From Dyadobacter sp. CY356 (lineage in GTDB: Bacteria > Bacteroidota > Bacteroidia > Cytophagales > Spirosomataceae), in the NCBI RefSeq assembly GCF_021440195.1, contig NZ_JAJTSZ010000005.1, forward strand, positions 372,001-436,000: 64,000 nucleotides of DNA. The letters run 5' to 3'. A program made the translations under genes and the position numbers. Under the pieces are notes generated by a model, which made no database searches, was not told the origin of the DNA, and was given only the letters and a program-made list of their open reading frames with translations. Of the stretch, positions 8,932-18,703 are shown piece after piece (position 1 is the stretch's first letter; each line of letters starts with the position of its first letter).

Positions 8932-9471
8932 ATGTCAGCGATTCCCCCCATTGTGATTATTGTTGGTACCAACCGGCCAAACTCCAGGTCACGAAGTGTT
9001 GCAGAATATTATCAGAAGCTTCTCGCCCAATCCAACACTCCAAGCACAATTCTTGATCTGGTTGATTTACCACATGATTTTACTGTTAGCGCGCTTTATG
9101 GTAACAGTGGTAAAAATGACGCTTTCAATAATTTAAAAAGACATATTGACGAAGCTGAGAAGTTCATTTTTATTATACCGGAATATAACGGATCCTATCC
9201 GGGCGTGTTAAAGGCTTTTATCGACGGACTTCCTTATCCAAATAGTTTTACAAATAAAAAAGCAGCACTGGTTGGTTTATCCTCTAACATGCATGGAGCG
9301 ATTCTAGCATTAAGCCATATGAATGATATTTTTAGTTATCTTGGAATGAATACGCTGGCCCTGAGAGTAAAATTAGCCCAGATACAATCTCATTTTGTTG
9401 ACAACGAAATTACCAATCCATTATACAAAGAATTGCTTGAAATTCAGGCCGAACAAATTATCCGGTTTTAA
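8932..9471 (+). CDS. NADPH-dependent FMN reductase family protein
   Basis: This 179-residue flavodoxin-like protein starts with VIIVGTNRPNSRSRSVAEYY, the phosphate-binding loop for FMN. It contains the family motif FIIPEYNGSYPGVLKAFID (about 77-95) that holds the flavin ring, and later KKAALVGLSS. Members reduce FMN or quinones/azo compounds with NAD(P)H in the cytoplasm. The gene stands alone, divergent from accD, and ends at a hairpin shared with ftsZ. The physiological substrate cannot be told from sequence. Confidence 0.9.
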   Translation: MSAIPPIVIIVGTNRPNSRSRSVAEYYQKLLAQSNTPSTILDLVDLPHDFTVSALYGNSGKNDAFNNLKRHIDEAEKFIFIIPEYNGSYPGVLKAFIDGLPYPNSFTNKKAALVGLSSNMHGAILALSHMNDIFSYLGMNTLALRVKLAQIQSHFVDNEITNPLYKELLEIQAEQIIRF

Positions 9472-9479
9472 AAAGAAAA

Positions 9480-9495
9480 GGAGCCTAATGGCTCC
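9480..9495. terminator. Hairpin terminator shared by the FMN reductase gene and ftsZ
   Basis: GGAGCC (9480-9485) and GGCTCC (9490-9495) pair around a TAAT loop. An A-rich stretch lies on one side and a T-rich stretch on the other. It sits between two convergent genes and can serve both directions. Confidence 0.7.
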
Positions 9496-9503
9496 TCTCT
9501 TAT

Positions 9504-10931
9504 TTATTTTAACCAATGTTGTTCCATTTCATTTGCAGGAATTGAAGGTCGTTTCCACAATTCAATGTGGCTGCGACGGTAAGCAGGTCCTTCAAGATCT
9601 CCCCATTTCACCAAACCTCCCTGGAAAGATTTGATCATGGCTTCCAATTTTGCAGTCTCTTCATTAGACCATTCATTGCTATCTTCCAGATCAACGTAAG
9701 AAACATGTGTGTAAGCTCTGTTATCCATAGCGATCACATCAGGATCCACCATGAAATCAATTGAACTCGTGGCTGTGTTTTCTTCAAGTTCCTGTGTAAG
9801 AATCATTTCCTGAACGGATTCTTCAACGTACGGAGCTTCAACAACTACTTCCTGAGGTTGCGTTCTACCGGTAAATCCATTTTTTAATTCAATGCCTGGA
9901 ATTGGTGATTCAATACTGTCAAAACCAGCAGCTACAATCGTAACACGTAATTTATCTCCAAGAGAATCATCCGTGATTGTACCCAGCTTAAACATTCTTG
10001 CTTCACCACCTACCTGTGAAAGCACATAACGCCAGATTTCACGCTGTTCTTTCATCGTAGCCTCGCGTTTCTTGCTGGTTGCAAGCGTAACAAGGATACG
10101 TTTTGCACCTCGGATATCGCGGTCGTTCAGAAGAGGCGAATCCAATGCTTCTTTAATGGCAAGCTGCGCGCGATCAACACCCGTCGCTTCGGCAGTACCC
10201 ATTACAGATTGTCCGGCGTTTTTCAGAACTTTCTCAACGTCCTTAAAATCCGTATTTATATTCCCGTTGGTCGTAATGATCTCAGAAATACTTTTTACAG
10301 CATTTAGAAGAATTCCATCCGCCTCGGCAAAAGCCTGGGTCAATGTCATGTCTTCGTAAAGCTCTTCCAGTTTATCATTCAATACAACCAGTACAGTATC
10401 ACTAAATTCTTTCAGCTGCTCAATACCTTCAAGTGCCTGCTCCTTTTTGTCAAGCCCCTCCCAGGTATAAGGTGCGGTTACAACGGCCACTGTAAGTTTA
10501 CCCATTTCCTTTGCAAGCTGTGCAATCACAGGCGCTGCTCCGGTTCCGGTTCCACCGCCCATACCAGCCGTAATAAAAACCATCTGCGTGGAACCTCCAA
10601 GCAAAGCTTTTATTTCTTCGATTGTTTCAAGGGCAGCCTCTTTTCCTTTTGTTGCATCAGTTCCTGCCCCCAGTCCCTGGGTTAAGGTAGCACCAAGTTG
10701 TATCTTTACGGGTACCGGGCTATTGGCCAATGCCTGCCTGTCGGTATTACAAACGGCGAATTCCACATCTTTGATTTTCTTTTCAAACATGTAGTTGACT
10801 GCATTGCTTCCTCCGCCTCCAACACCTATCACCTTAATGATAGCAGGTTCGGACATGACTCCGTTGGTTTCCTTGACGATTTCGTTCACAATGTAGTCCT
10901 GGTCTAAAGAGTGCAACAAATTTTTATTCAT
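9504..10931 (-). CDS. ftsZ: Cell division protein FtsZ
   Basis: This 475-residue tubulin-like GTPase has IKVIGVGGGGSNAVNYM (about 32-48) and the G-box GGGTGTG at 125-131, with the T7 region NTDFKDVEKVL. A variable linker runs from about 345. The C-terminal tail (YRRSHIELWKRPSIPANEME) should bind FtsA and other partners. FtsZ polymerises at midcell to form the division ring. It is the last gene of the murD-ftsZ run, 42 bases after ftsA, and ends at the hairpin at 9480. Confidence 0.98.
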   Translation of the reverse strand: MNKNLLHSLDQDYIVNEIVKETNGVMSEPAIIKVIGVGGGGSNAVNYMFEKKIKDVEFAVCNTDRQALANSPVPVKIQLGATLTQGLGAGTDATKGKEAALETIEEIKALLGGSTQMVFITAGMGGGTGTGAAPVIAQLAKEMGKLTVAVVTAPYTWEGLDKKEQALEGIEQLKEFSDTVLVVLNDKLEELYEDMTLTQAFAEADGILLNAVKSISEIITTNGNINTDFKDVEKVLKNAGQSVMGTAEATGVDRAQLAIKEALDSPLLNDRDIRGAKRILVTLATSKKREATMKEQREIWRYVLSQVGGEARMFKLGTITDDSLGDKLRVTIVAAGFDSIESPIPGIELKNGFTGRTQPQEVVVEAPYVEESVQEMILTQELEENTATSSIDFMVDPDVIAMDNRAYTHVSYVDLEDSNEWSNEETAKLEAMIKSFQGGLVKWGDLEGPAYRRSHIELWKRPSIPANEMEQHWLK

Positions 10932-10973
10932 AGTCCGGGGTTGTTGATATTAGTGCAATTTCTTCCTTTACTT

Positions 10974-12323
10974 TCAATAGTCTCCTATACTGTCATCCTT
11001 GCGGCCAATGATGCGGTCCCAAAACGAACCATCATCTTTTGGTACTTTTTTCAATTCCTTTGGTTTAGTCTGTGTAATGGGTTCTCTTAACGGGGCACTT
11101 AGATTTACAGGAGGTTTACATATTGATTTTATGCGCGGATCAATTGACTTAATACCAGCCCAGGCTAATCCTATCGCAGTGGAGTAGGAGGTATTGCTTA
11201 CAGCATCGGCTTTGGCAGTATGTGCCAGACGTTCGGGCAATCCAACCCGAACAGGCATATTGGTAACTTTTTCAAATAAAATTTCAATTTCAGGAATATT
11301 GGCCGTTCCGCCTGTCAGAACGATTCCGCCAATAAGATTCTCTTCATATCCGGATTTAAGGATTTCAGCATAAACCATCGCTGCAATTTCCTTAAGTCTT
11401 TCTTCAATAATCAGAGCAACATTTTTCTTTAAAACCTGCTTAGGTGCACGGCCGGCCAGGAAATTGACCAAAACTTCAATATTCAGCGGAACATCCGCAG
11501 AAATTGCTACGCCGTGTTCTTTTTTTAATTTTTCAGCATTGCCTAACTGAATTCCGCAACCGGTACGCAGATCAGCCGTAATATGCCTGCCCGCAATCGG
11601 GAAAGATGCGATATGACGAATAATGCCATCATAATAAATAACCAGATCAGTAGTATGGTCACCAATATCGACCATGGCAATACCCGCTTTCATTTCACCC
11701 TCATCCAAAACAGCAAGGCTGGTTGCAAGAGGAGCGTATATCATTTTGTCAAATTTCAGATGAGAATCTGCTTCCAAAAGACTTTTCTTCGTACGCTGAA
11801 TAGATTGATTGTTTGCTGAAACAATAAGAAAATGCCCTCCGAGTTTTATTCCGGTTCTGCCCACAGGCTGACGGACACCCATCGAACTATCTACTACAAA
11901 TTCCATAGGTAAAACATGAAGCACGTCATAATTTGCTTCTGTTTTTGCCCGGTACATATCATCAACCAACTGATCTACATCCTTTTGGGTAACTTCATCA
12001 CCTGTGGATGATGTAGGCCTTATAACGCCATCACTCTGTGCAGAAACCCTGACATGTGATCCGCTGAAACTTACATTAACAACTCCTATATCCAAATCAG
12101 AACGCGACGACGCTTCATGTAATGCTTCACGAATTGCGTCACCAACCTGCATTATATTTTCAACCGAACCATTAATCACGGCTCCTTCAGGCACAAGAAC
12201 CTCACTAAATCCCAAAATCTCAATATTGTCAAAACGAGATCCCGTTGATGTGCCTTGCGCTGCTACTACGGTAATTTTCGTGCTTCCAATATCTACTCCT
12301 ACTACAATATTATCCTGTGCCAT
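10974..12323 (-). CDS. ftsA: Cell division protein FtsA
   Basis: The 449-residue protein has the actin-fold phosphate loop VGVDIGSTKITVVAA at the N-terminus and the second nucleotide-binding motif AIAMVDIGDHTTDL-like (around 210-220), then GGIVLTGGTANIP near 330-345. FtsA anchors FtsZ filaments to the membrane and recruits later division proteins. The C-terminal end (WDRIIGRKDDSIGDY) could form an amphipathic membrane helix, though it is more acidic than usual. It lies 15 bases downstream of ftsQ and 42 bases before ftsZ, in one operon. Confidence 0.97.
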   Translation of the reverse strand: MAQDNIVVGVDIGSTKITVVAAQGTSTGSRFDNIEILGFSEVLVPEGAVINGSVENIMQVGDAIREALHEASSRSDLDIGVVNVSFSGSHVRVSAQSDGVIRPTSSTGDEVTQKDVDQLVDDMYRAKTEANYDVLHVLPMEFVVDSSMGVRQPVGRTGIKLGGHFLIVSANNQSIQRTKKSLLEADSHLKFDKMIYAPLATSLAVLDEGEMKAGIAMVDIGDHTTDLVIYYDGIIRHIASFPIAGRHITADLRTGCGIQLGNAEKLKKEHGVAISADVPLNIEVLVNFLAGRAPKQVLKKNVALIIEERLKEIAAMVYAEILKSGYEENLIGGIVLTGGTANIPEIEILFEKVTNMPVRVGLPERLAHTAKADAVSNTSYSTAIGLAWAGIKSIDPRIKSICKPPVNLSAPLREPITQTKPKELKKVPKDDGSFWDRIIGRKDDSIGDY

Positions 12324-12338
12324 GCTGATGGTGAATTA

Positions 12339-13115
12339 TTATTCACAAACTATTTGATCTTGAAACTTAACACTAATTTTTGAATATCTACTCCAGTCTT
12401 TACTAAGTACTTTATCATAAAAAATACTAAGTTTACTGAATTTCGATTCAAAATCTTCTGCCATACCCAACTCCACCCGCTGATCACCTAAAACTGTGGT
12501 TAACAGGACTTCCCCGTCTTTGTCCACATACATTTCAGCAACCTGCGCTTTCCAAAATTCATTTGTATTCAAAAAACGAATCAAATCCATTACCATCATT
12601 CCCTTTTTTGTTTTCATTTCTTTCGAACTGGTAAAAAAAGGTCCTGAAACCAACAGCGTTCTCGCTGAAAAACTTTCTGATAAAGGAAAAAAAACGCCTT
12701 CATCATTAATATAGTATCCCGAGGTATTACGCCACTCTCCACTTTTGGAAGTATTGATCCATCTTGCAAGTGGTTTTTCCTGCTCAACTTCTACGACGAC
12801 ATTACCCTTTAGGTCACGAAAAACCTGACATTTTTTTACAAGTTTATTCTTTCGCACCCTGTTTTCCAGGTCCGAAAGATGAACATCTCTTAATCTGCTA
12901 CCCAATAATGGGTCTCCTCCATTTTCGGTAAGCAGCATCTGAATATCTGTTTTATCCAGAAAACGCATTCCCGAATCGCCATCAATTGTGATGACAATGT
13001 TGTTACACCGCTGATTACCAAGGCGACTTTCCGCCATTCCAATTCCGGCAATAGGCAAAATGAGCCACAAGCTACGTTTAATCCAATGCCAGGAATTGTC
13101 AAATTTACGTAACAT
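12339..13115 (-). CDS. ftsQ: Cell division protein FtsQ
   Basis: This 258-residue protein has a short basic N-terminus, one membrane segment (about 15-30, SLWLILPIAGIGMA), and a POTRA-like domain (NNIVITIDGDSGMRFLDKTDI) followed by the FtsQ beta domain. It belongs to the bitopic periplasmic divisome link that connects cytoplasmic FtsZ/FtsA with septal wall enzymes. Sequence identity within the family is low, so position between murC and ftsA is an important part of the assignment. Confidence 0.9.
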   Translation of the reverse strand: MLRKFDNSWHWIKRSLWLILPIAGIGMAESRLGNQRCNNIVITIDGDSGMRFLDKTDIQMLLTENGGDPLLGSRLRDVHLSDLENRVRKNKLVKKCQVFRDLKGNVVVEVEQEKPLARWINTSKSGEWRNTSGYYINDEGVFFPLSESFSARTLLVSGPFFTSSKEMKTKKGMMVMDLIRFLNTNEFWKAQVAEMYVDKDGEVLLTTVLGDQRVELGMAEDFESKFSKLSIFYDKVLSKDWSRYSKISVKFQDQIVCE

Positions 13116-13140
13116 CTTAGTAATTTTAAAAATGCGGTGA

Positions 13141-14532
13141 CTAATTATTACTAAATGGGTTTTGTAGTAGAATTTTTATAGGCTCCACAAGTGTGTCAAT
13201 ATCACCTGCGCCAATTGTCACTACAATATCAGTATTTAATTTCGGTAAAAGGTCCAAAACATCTTTTTTGGTTACCAAATTTTTATCTGAGATTGTTATT
13301 TTGTCTAATAACATATCGGAATTTACACCTTCAATTGGTAATTCTCTTGCCGGATAAATTTCTAAAAGTAGCAGCCTGTCTACCATTGAAAGACTTTCTG
13401 CAAATCCATCAGCAAAATCCCGTGTTCTTGTAAACAAATGTGGTTGAAAAATTCCCGTCACGTGTCTTCCCGGATATAGTGCTTTTATGGATGACAAAAA
13501 TGCCTCAATCTCTGCCGGATGGTGAGCGTAGTCATCAATGTAAACTTTGGACGGTAATTCAACCTGATACTCAAAACGTCTTTTTACACCTTTATAACTT
13601 TCCAGTGCACCTTTTATATTTTCAGAAGAAACACCGAGATACAATGCTACGGCACTGGCCGCAAGTGAATTTTCAATGTTATGATATCCCGGAATTTTCA
13701 TGGCCACATTTTCAATTATGCCCTCCGGATAAACAATATCAAAAACGAATCGTGCATTCTCAATGCGAATATTATCAGCGTAATAATCACCTTCTGTTAA
13801 TGAATAAGTGAAAACTTTTGCCTTTGTACTTGACGCCAGATCAAGCCCTTTTTTCATAAATAAGGCTCCGTCTTCATCAATCTGACCCACAAACTCCCTG
13901 AAAGATTCCAGCACATTTTCATGTTTTCCGTAAATATCAAGGTGATCTGCATCGGTGGAAGTTACAATTGCGATCTCAGGAAAAAGTGTTAAGAACGAAC
14001 GATCAAATTCATCAGCCTCCACAACACAGACTACTTCACTAAGATTTTCAGTCGGGGCATTAAGCAACAAATTGGTACCATAATTCTGAGTTATTCCACC
14101 CAAAAAAGCAGTTGTATTTACATCTGCATATCGTAAAATGTGGGCAACGATAGAAGAAGTTGTCGTTTTTCCGTGTGTACCGGCCACTCCTACTGTTTTC
14201 AAATTCTTTGTAAGCAAACCTAAAACCTGTGATCTTTTCAGGATCATAAAATTTTCCTGCCTGAAGTAATTCATCTGTTTATGCTGAACCGGAACGGCAG
14301 GGGTATAAACAATGAGCGTTTGCGAAGGATCGGCAATAAATTCTGCCGGAATGTTTTCAATTTCGTCTTCCAGATTAACAGGAATACCTTCCGAAATCAG
14401 CGTTTTTACAAGTGGTGTCAAAGTTTTGTCATATCCCGCCACCTGAAACGAATTGGCTTTGAACCACCGGGCCAAAGCGCTCATCCCAATTCCGCCAATG
14501 CCAACAAAATAGATGTATTTCCAGTCATTCAT
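13141..14532 (-). CDS. murC: UDP-N-acetylmuramate--L-alanine ligase
   Basis: The 463-residue Mur ligase starts with the GIGGIGMSALA nucleotide-binding loop, which is typical of MurC. The ATP-binding motif GTHGKTT lies at 118-124, with the central domain and the ADEFDRSFL segment after it. It adds L-alanine to UDP-MurNAc in the cytoplasm, the first step of peptide-stem synthesis. It lies between murG and ftsQ in the same transcript. Confidence 0.97.
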   Translation of the reverse strand: MNDWKYIYFVGIGGIGMSALARWFKANSFQVAGYDKTLTPLVKTLISEGIPVNLEDEIENIPAEFIADPSQTLIVYTPAVPVQHKQMNYFRQENFMILKRSQVLGLLTKNLKTVGVAGTHGKTTTSSIVAHILRYADVNTTAFLGGITQNYGTNLLLNAPTENLSEVVCVVEADEFDRSFLTLFPEIAIVTSTDADHLDIYGKHENVLESFREFVGQIDEDGALFMKKGLDLASSTKAKVFTYSLTEGDYYADNIRIENARFVFDIVYPEGIIENVAMKIPGYHNIENSLAASAVALYLGVSSENIKGALESYKGVKRRFEYQVELPSKVYIDDYAHHPAEIEAFLSSIKALYPGRHVTGIFQPHLFTRTRDFADGFAESLSMVDRLLLLEIYPARELPIEGVNSDMLLDKITISDKNLVTKKDVLDLLPKLNTDIVVTIGAGDIDTLVEPIKILLQNPFSNN

Positions 14533-14571
14533 AAAATCCTTGGTAATATTTTATAATTATAATTTTGAAGA

Positions 14572-15669
14572 CTACTTAATTAATTTCAGCACTTCTGCTG
14601 CGATATCATAAGCAGCAGTTGGTTTAGCCAATTTTTTAATATTTATTTTCAGCTCCTCCTGACGTTTTTCATCACCCAGCAAGGTCAAAGCTCCTGGTAT
14701 TAATTCTTCGGCAGCACTGGAATCTTTGATAAAAACAGCCGCATCCTGCTCCACCAGATTCATCGCATTTTTGGTTTGGTGATCTTCCGAAGCGAAAGGA
14801 AATGGTATCAAAATCGTTGGTTTTACTGCTAAACACAATTCTGAAACCGATAGGGCTCCTGCACGTGAAACGACAACATCTGCAACAGCATAAGCCAGGT
14901 CCATTTCGTATATAAATTCAAAAACCTTTGCCGAATTCGATTTTAAAGCCGAAACTGTTGCCTGTGCGGTACTGATAAATCCTTTTCCAGTTTGCCACAA
15001 AACCTGATAGCCGGCTTTTACCAAATCAGCAATACCTGCATTTAAACTTTCATTAATGGATTTTGCACCCAGGCTTCCTCCCATGACAAAAAGCGTTTTA
15101 CGATCTTCCTGAAAACCGAAATAAGCCAGCGCTTCTGACCTTTTTGAAGTAACGTCAACAATATCGCTTCTGACAGGATTTCCGTAAACCTTTATCTTTT
15201 CTTTTGGAAAAAAAGCTTCCATACCCGGATAAGCCACACAAATCCGGCTCGCTCTTTTTGCTAAAAGTTTATTCGTTATTCCTGCATAGGAATTTTGTTC
15301 CTGAATAAGCGTCGGTATTCCAAGCAAAGATGCAATCATCAGCAAAGGTCCGCTGGCAAAACCACCAACGCCAATGGCGACGTCCGGTTTAAAATCTTTT
15401 ATAACGGATCTTGCTTTCCATAAACTGCGGGTCAGCTTCATAGGAAAAGCCAGATTATCGATGGAAATTTCTCTTTTGATTCCTACGATGGGCAAACCAA
15501 TAATATTATATCCGGCACGGGGGACTTTCTCCATTTCCATCTTGCCCAATGCTCCTACAAACAAAATTTCGATACCTGGTTCAATCTCCTTCAAAGCATT
15601 GGCAATCGCGATGGCAGGATAAATATGTCCGCCAGTACCGCCTCCGCTAATAATTACTCTTTTTGACAT
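14572..15669 (-). CDS. murG: UDP-N-acetylglucosamine--MurNAc-(pentapeptide) pyrophosphoryl-undecaprenol N-acetylglucosamine transferase
   Basis: This 365-residue GT-B enzyme has the glycine-rich loop SGGGTGGHIYPAIAIA near residues 8-23. The second half contains VMGGSLGAKSINE and SRAGALSVSELCLAVKPTILIPFP, the UDP-GlcNAc site. It converts lipid I to lipid II on the inner face of the cytoplasmic membrane. It follows ftsW with an 8-base gap. Confidence 0.97.
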   Translation of the reverse strand: MSKRVIISGGGTGGHIYPAIAIANALKEIEPGIEILFVGALGKMEMEKVPRAGYNIIGLPIVGIKREISIDNLAFPMKLTRSLWKARSVIKDFKPDVAIGVGGFASGPLLMIASLLGIPTLIQEQNSYAGITNKLLAKRASRICVAYPGMEAFFPKEKIKVYGNPVRSDIVDVTSKRSEALAYFGFQEDRKTLFVMGGSLGAKSINESLNAGIADLVKAGYQVLWQTGKGFISTAQATVSALKSNSAKVFEFIYEMDLAYAVADVVVSRAGALSVSELCLAVKPTILIPFPFASEDHQTKNAMNLVEQDAAVFIKDSSAAEELIPGALTLLGDEKRQEELKINIKKLAKPTAAYDIAAEVLKLIK

Positions 15670-15677
15670 ACAAATTG

Positions 15678-16832
15678 TTAAATCTTTTGCTCATCCATTT
15701 TTTCTCCTCTGCTGACACTTAGGATCATGCCCATGGCAACACCTGTAAATAACAGAGAAGTCCCGCCCTGACTAAAAAATGGCAGTGTCTGACCGGTTAC
15801 CGGCACTAACCCTACCGTTACCGCCATGGCAGAAAATGCCTGACTTACTACAACAAAGGTTAATCCGGCGGATAACAAGCCACCGAAAGGCCGTTTGGTA
15901 GCTTCAATTGCTTTTAAACCGCGGAATAGTAAAATGAGATATAGTATCATGAGGGCAGTTCCACCCAGTGTTCCATATTCCTCAACCACCACGGCAAAAA
16001 TAAAATCCTTTTGCGGTTCAGGAAGAAACCTTCTTTGCCGGCTTTTTGCAACGCCTTCGCCATACAATCCGCCCCGGGCCATAGCCATATAGGATTGCTG
16101 CGATTGATAAACAACCACATCTTTATCCAGAAAAGAACTAATCCTGTTTTGCGCCGTATTTGACCTTTGTGTCGAATTCAGCAAAATCGCAACACCCGCA
16201 AAAAATACCAGTCCCAACGCTGTAAAGAGCAAATAGTGAATGGGCACTTTACCAACAAACATTAACAAAAAGCATATACCGGCAAGCATGAAAGCCGTAG
16301 AAACATTACTTGTAAAAATCAGCCCGCAGACCACACCGACCAGCGCCAGCGGCTCCATGAATAATTCTCTGGTATTCCATCCGCCTTTGATATGCCTTGC
16401 AAGAATCAATGATAAATGCGCGATCAATGCAACCTTCGCCCACTCGGATGGTTGGAAACGCTGACCGATAATGGGTATTTCAATCCAGCGTGAGGCTTCA
16501 TTAACAGACCGACCAAAAAACATGGCAAAAATGAGCAGCAGTATAGAACTCCAAACTGCCATACGTGTCACGTACACAAATTTGATGTAGGGTATGCGAT
16601 GTACAAAAAACATAATCAGCAGTGAAAGAAAACACAAAACAGAATGTTTGAATAAATAATATTCAGTATTTCCCTGTTTTACGCTATATGCATCCTTTAC
16701 ACTAGCACTATAAACCACGACGATACTCGAAAGTAACATGCCGATACAAATACCCCAGATCCAGGGATCTCCTTTGAGATTTCTGGAAAACCATGCCTGT
16801 GTTTCTTCCCTTACTTTTTGAAAACCATCCAT
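15678..16832 (-). CDS. ftsW: Peptidoglycan glycosyltransferase FtsW (SEDS family)
   Basis: The 384-residue protein has about ten membrane segments and SEDS motifs such as FQPSEWAKVALIAHLSL, AVVVEEYGTLGG and PVTGQTLPFFSQGGTSLL. FtsW polymerises lipid II at the septum together with a class B PBP; that partner gene is not in this window. It sits between murD (10-base gap) and murG. Confidence 0.97.
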   Translation of the reverse strand: MDGFQKVREETQAWFSRNLKGDPWIWGICIGMLLSSIVVVYSASVKDAYSVKQGNTEYYLFKHSVLCFLSLLIMFFVHRIPYIKFVYVTRMAVWSSILLLIFAMFFGRSVNEASRWIEIPIIGQRFQPSEWAKVALIAHLSLILARHIKGGWNTRELFMEPLALVGVVCGLIFTSNVSTAFMLAGICFLLMFVGKVPIHYLLFTALGLVFFAGVAILLNSTQRSNTAQNRISSFLDKDVVVYQSQQSYMAMARGGLYGEGVAKSRQRRFLPEPQKDFIFAVVVEEYGTLGGTALMILYLILLFRGLKAIEATKRPFGGLLSAGLTFVVVSQAFSAMAVTVGLVPVTGQTLPFFSQGGTSLLFTGVAMGMILSVSRGEKMDEQKI

Positions 16833-16842
16833 GATGCTTGCG

Positions 16843-18189
16843 CTAGCTTATTAAGTTCTTAACGGCTTGTTTGAATTTATCGCCACGGTCTTCATAATTT
16901 TTGAATAAATCGAAACTGGCGCAGGCAGGTGAAAGTAATACGACATCTCCTGCAACGCTCCATTTCTGAGCCTGACTTACGGCATCCTGAACATCCTCTG
17001 TTACGTAAATTTCAGGAACAATTTCGCCAAAATATTCCTGTAATTTTTTAAAATCAGGTGTTAAAATGATCAGTGCTTTCACTTTTTTTCTTACAAGATC
17101 TGCTATCTGACTATAATCATTTCCTTTATCAACGCCGCCGGCAATCAGCACGATCGGTTGTTCAAAACTTCCCAAAGCATAAAAAACAGAATCAACATTG
17201 GTCGCTTTCGAATCATTTACAAAAGTGACGCCATCCAGCACAGCCACCTGTTCCAAACGATGGGGTGCATTTACAAATGACATCAGGCCACTTTTTATTA
17301 CATCAGAACTCAGCCCAACCGACTGTGCGACGAGAATTGCCGCCAAAGCATTAACCGCATTATGCGGCCCTTTTATTGGAAGTTCTGAAAAATCCTGTTC
17401 GTAATGTTCACCGTCTCTTTGTGAAACGAGTTTTTGGTTGGCCAGATATCCGCCTTTCGAAAGATTATCGTTTAATGAAATGGCCCATTTTCTGGCAAGA
17501 ACATTTCTTTTCAGAAGTTCAGATGTAATTACCTCACTATCTGAAAAGTATATGAAATCATCATCAGTGGTCTGATTCTGAATGATATTAAATTTCGAAT
17601 TTACGTAATTCTGAAAATCGTAATTATAACGGTCGAGATGATCTGGTGTGATATTTAGAATTACGGAAATATTAGGATGAAAATCAATGATATTGTCTAA
17701 CTGAAAACTACTGATTTCCAACACATAATAATCAAAATCCTTTTCCGCCACCTGCAAAGCAAAGCTCTCACCGATATTTCCGGCAAGACCGACATTCAGT
17801 TTGGCTTCCCGTAAAAGATGATAAGTAAGTAACGAAGTGGTCGTTTTTCCATTGCTTCCCGTAATCGCTATCAGCTTGGCATTGGTGTACCGGGAAGCAA
17901 ATTCTATTTCAGAAATAATGGATATTCCCTTATCTACCAATGCTTTAACAATAGGTGCTTTATCAGGGATCCCCGGACTTTTCACTACTTCATCAGCATC
18001 AAGAATTAATAATTCTGTATGAAAACCTTCTTCAAAATTTATATTTTCGCGAAGTAACACTTCACGGTATTTATCACTGATTGGACTCCGATCCGATAAA
18101 AAAACATCAAATCCCTTTAATTTACCAAGTATTGCCGCTCCTATTCCGCTTTCTCCACCACCTAATACGACGAGTTTTTTCTGCAACAT
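16843..18189 (-). CDS. murD: UDP-N-acetylmuramoyl-L-alanine--D-glutamate ligase
   Basis: The 448-residue Mur ligase starts with LVVLGGGESGIGAAILG and has the ATP loop GSNGKTT at 111-117. It carries NITPDHLDRY and HNAVNALAA, and NDSKATNVDSV in the C-terminal domain, which are characteristic of MurD. It adds D-glutamate to UDP-MurNAc-L-Ala. It is the first gene of this run. The genes that usually precede it (mraZ to mraY) are replaced by mscL and unrelated genes. Confidence 0.97.
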   Translation of the reverse strand: MLQKKLVVLGGGESGIGAAILGKLKGFDVFLSDRSPISDKYREVLLRENINFEEGFHTELLILDADEVVKSPGIPDKAPIVKALVDKGISIISEIEFASRYTNAKLIAITGSNGKTTTSLLTYHLLREAKLNVGLAGNIGESFALQVAEKDFDYYVLEISSFQLDNIIDFHPNISVILNITPDHLDRYNYDFQNYVNSKFNIIQNQTTDDDFIYFSDSEVITSELLKRNVLARKWAISLNDNLSKGGYLANQKLVSQRDGEHYEQDFSELPIKGPHNAVNALAAILVAQSVGLSSDVIKSGLMSFVNAPHRLEQVAVLDGVTFVNDSKATNVDSVFYALGSFEQPIVLIAGGVDKGNDYSQIADLVRKKVKALIILTPDFKKLQEYFGEIVPEIYVTEDVQDAVSQAQKWSVAGDVVLLSPACASFDLFKNYEDRGDKFKQAVKNLIS

Positions 18190-18278
18190 ATTTTCAAATT
18201 TTAACTAAGAAGTAAAGTACGCAGTTTAATCTCTTTCAATGAAGAATTTTTTACGCTTTCTTTTAAAATAGGTCTCAC

Positions 18279-18307
18279 AAAAAAAGGGGCATGAAATCAT
18301 ACCCCTT
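18279..18307 (-). terminator. Intrinsic terminator of mscL
   Basis: On the minus strand AAGGGG pairs with CCCCTT (outer arms 18302-18307 and 18284-18289) with inner pairs around an ATTT loop. Seven T follow. It separates mscL from the murD-ftsZ operon, so the latter needs its own promoter in 18190-18278. Confidence 0.8.
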
Positions 18308-18330
18308 AAATTATATGTCGTATCTGAAAT

Positions 18331-18663
18331 TTATTCTGGCTTTTTTTGAGATTCAGATAATCTTAAACGATTTGCGGCTTTTACAATCATAAAAATAACC
18401 AATGCAATAATCACAAACTGGATAAGCGTCTGGATGAAATTACCATACTTAATGGAAACTTCCGGTGTTTTGTCAACCGCTTCTTTTAGTACGATTTTTA
18501 ATTGTGTGAAATCAACACCGCCAATGATTAGCCCCAAAATAGGATTGATGATGTCTTCAACCAGCGAAGTTGTGATTTTCCCGAAAGCTGCGCCGATAAC
18601 AACACCGACAGCCAGATCAAGCACATTTCCTTGCGCAATAAACGTTTTAAATTCCTTCAGCAT
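18331..18663 (-). CDS. mscL: Large-conductance mechanosensitive channel MscL
   Basis: The 110-residue protein has the short N-terminal helix ([13 protein letters not shown]), TM1 with [17 protein letters not shown], a periplasmic loop, TM2 ([24 protein letters not shown]) and a charged tail. MscL is a homopentameric pore in the cytoplasmic membrane that opens under hypo-osmotic stress. It is slightly shorter than the E. coli protein but within the family range. It has its own terminator. Confidence 0.96.
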   Translation of the reverse strand: MLKEFKTFIAQGNVLDLAVGVVIGAAFGKITTSLVEDIINPILGLIIGGVDFTQLKIVLKEAVDKTPEVSIKYGNFIQTLIQFVIIALVIFMIVKAANRLRLSESQKKPE

Positions 18664-18703
18664 ATAATAAGTCTTAGGTTAAATGTATGTGGGATAAATC
18701 TAC

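Noticed and set aside
8762-8956. 64-codon plus-strand frame overlapping the start of the FMN reductase gene
   Set aside because: It overlaps the promoter region of accD and the true start of the reductase; the sequence is unlike any family.
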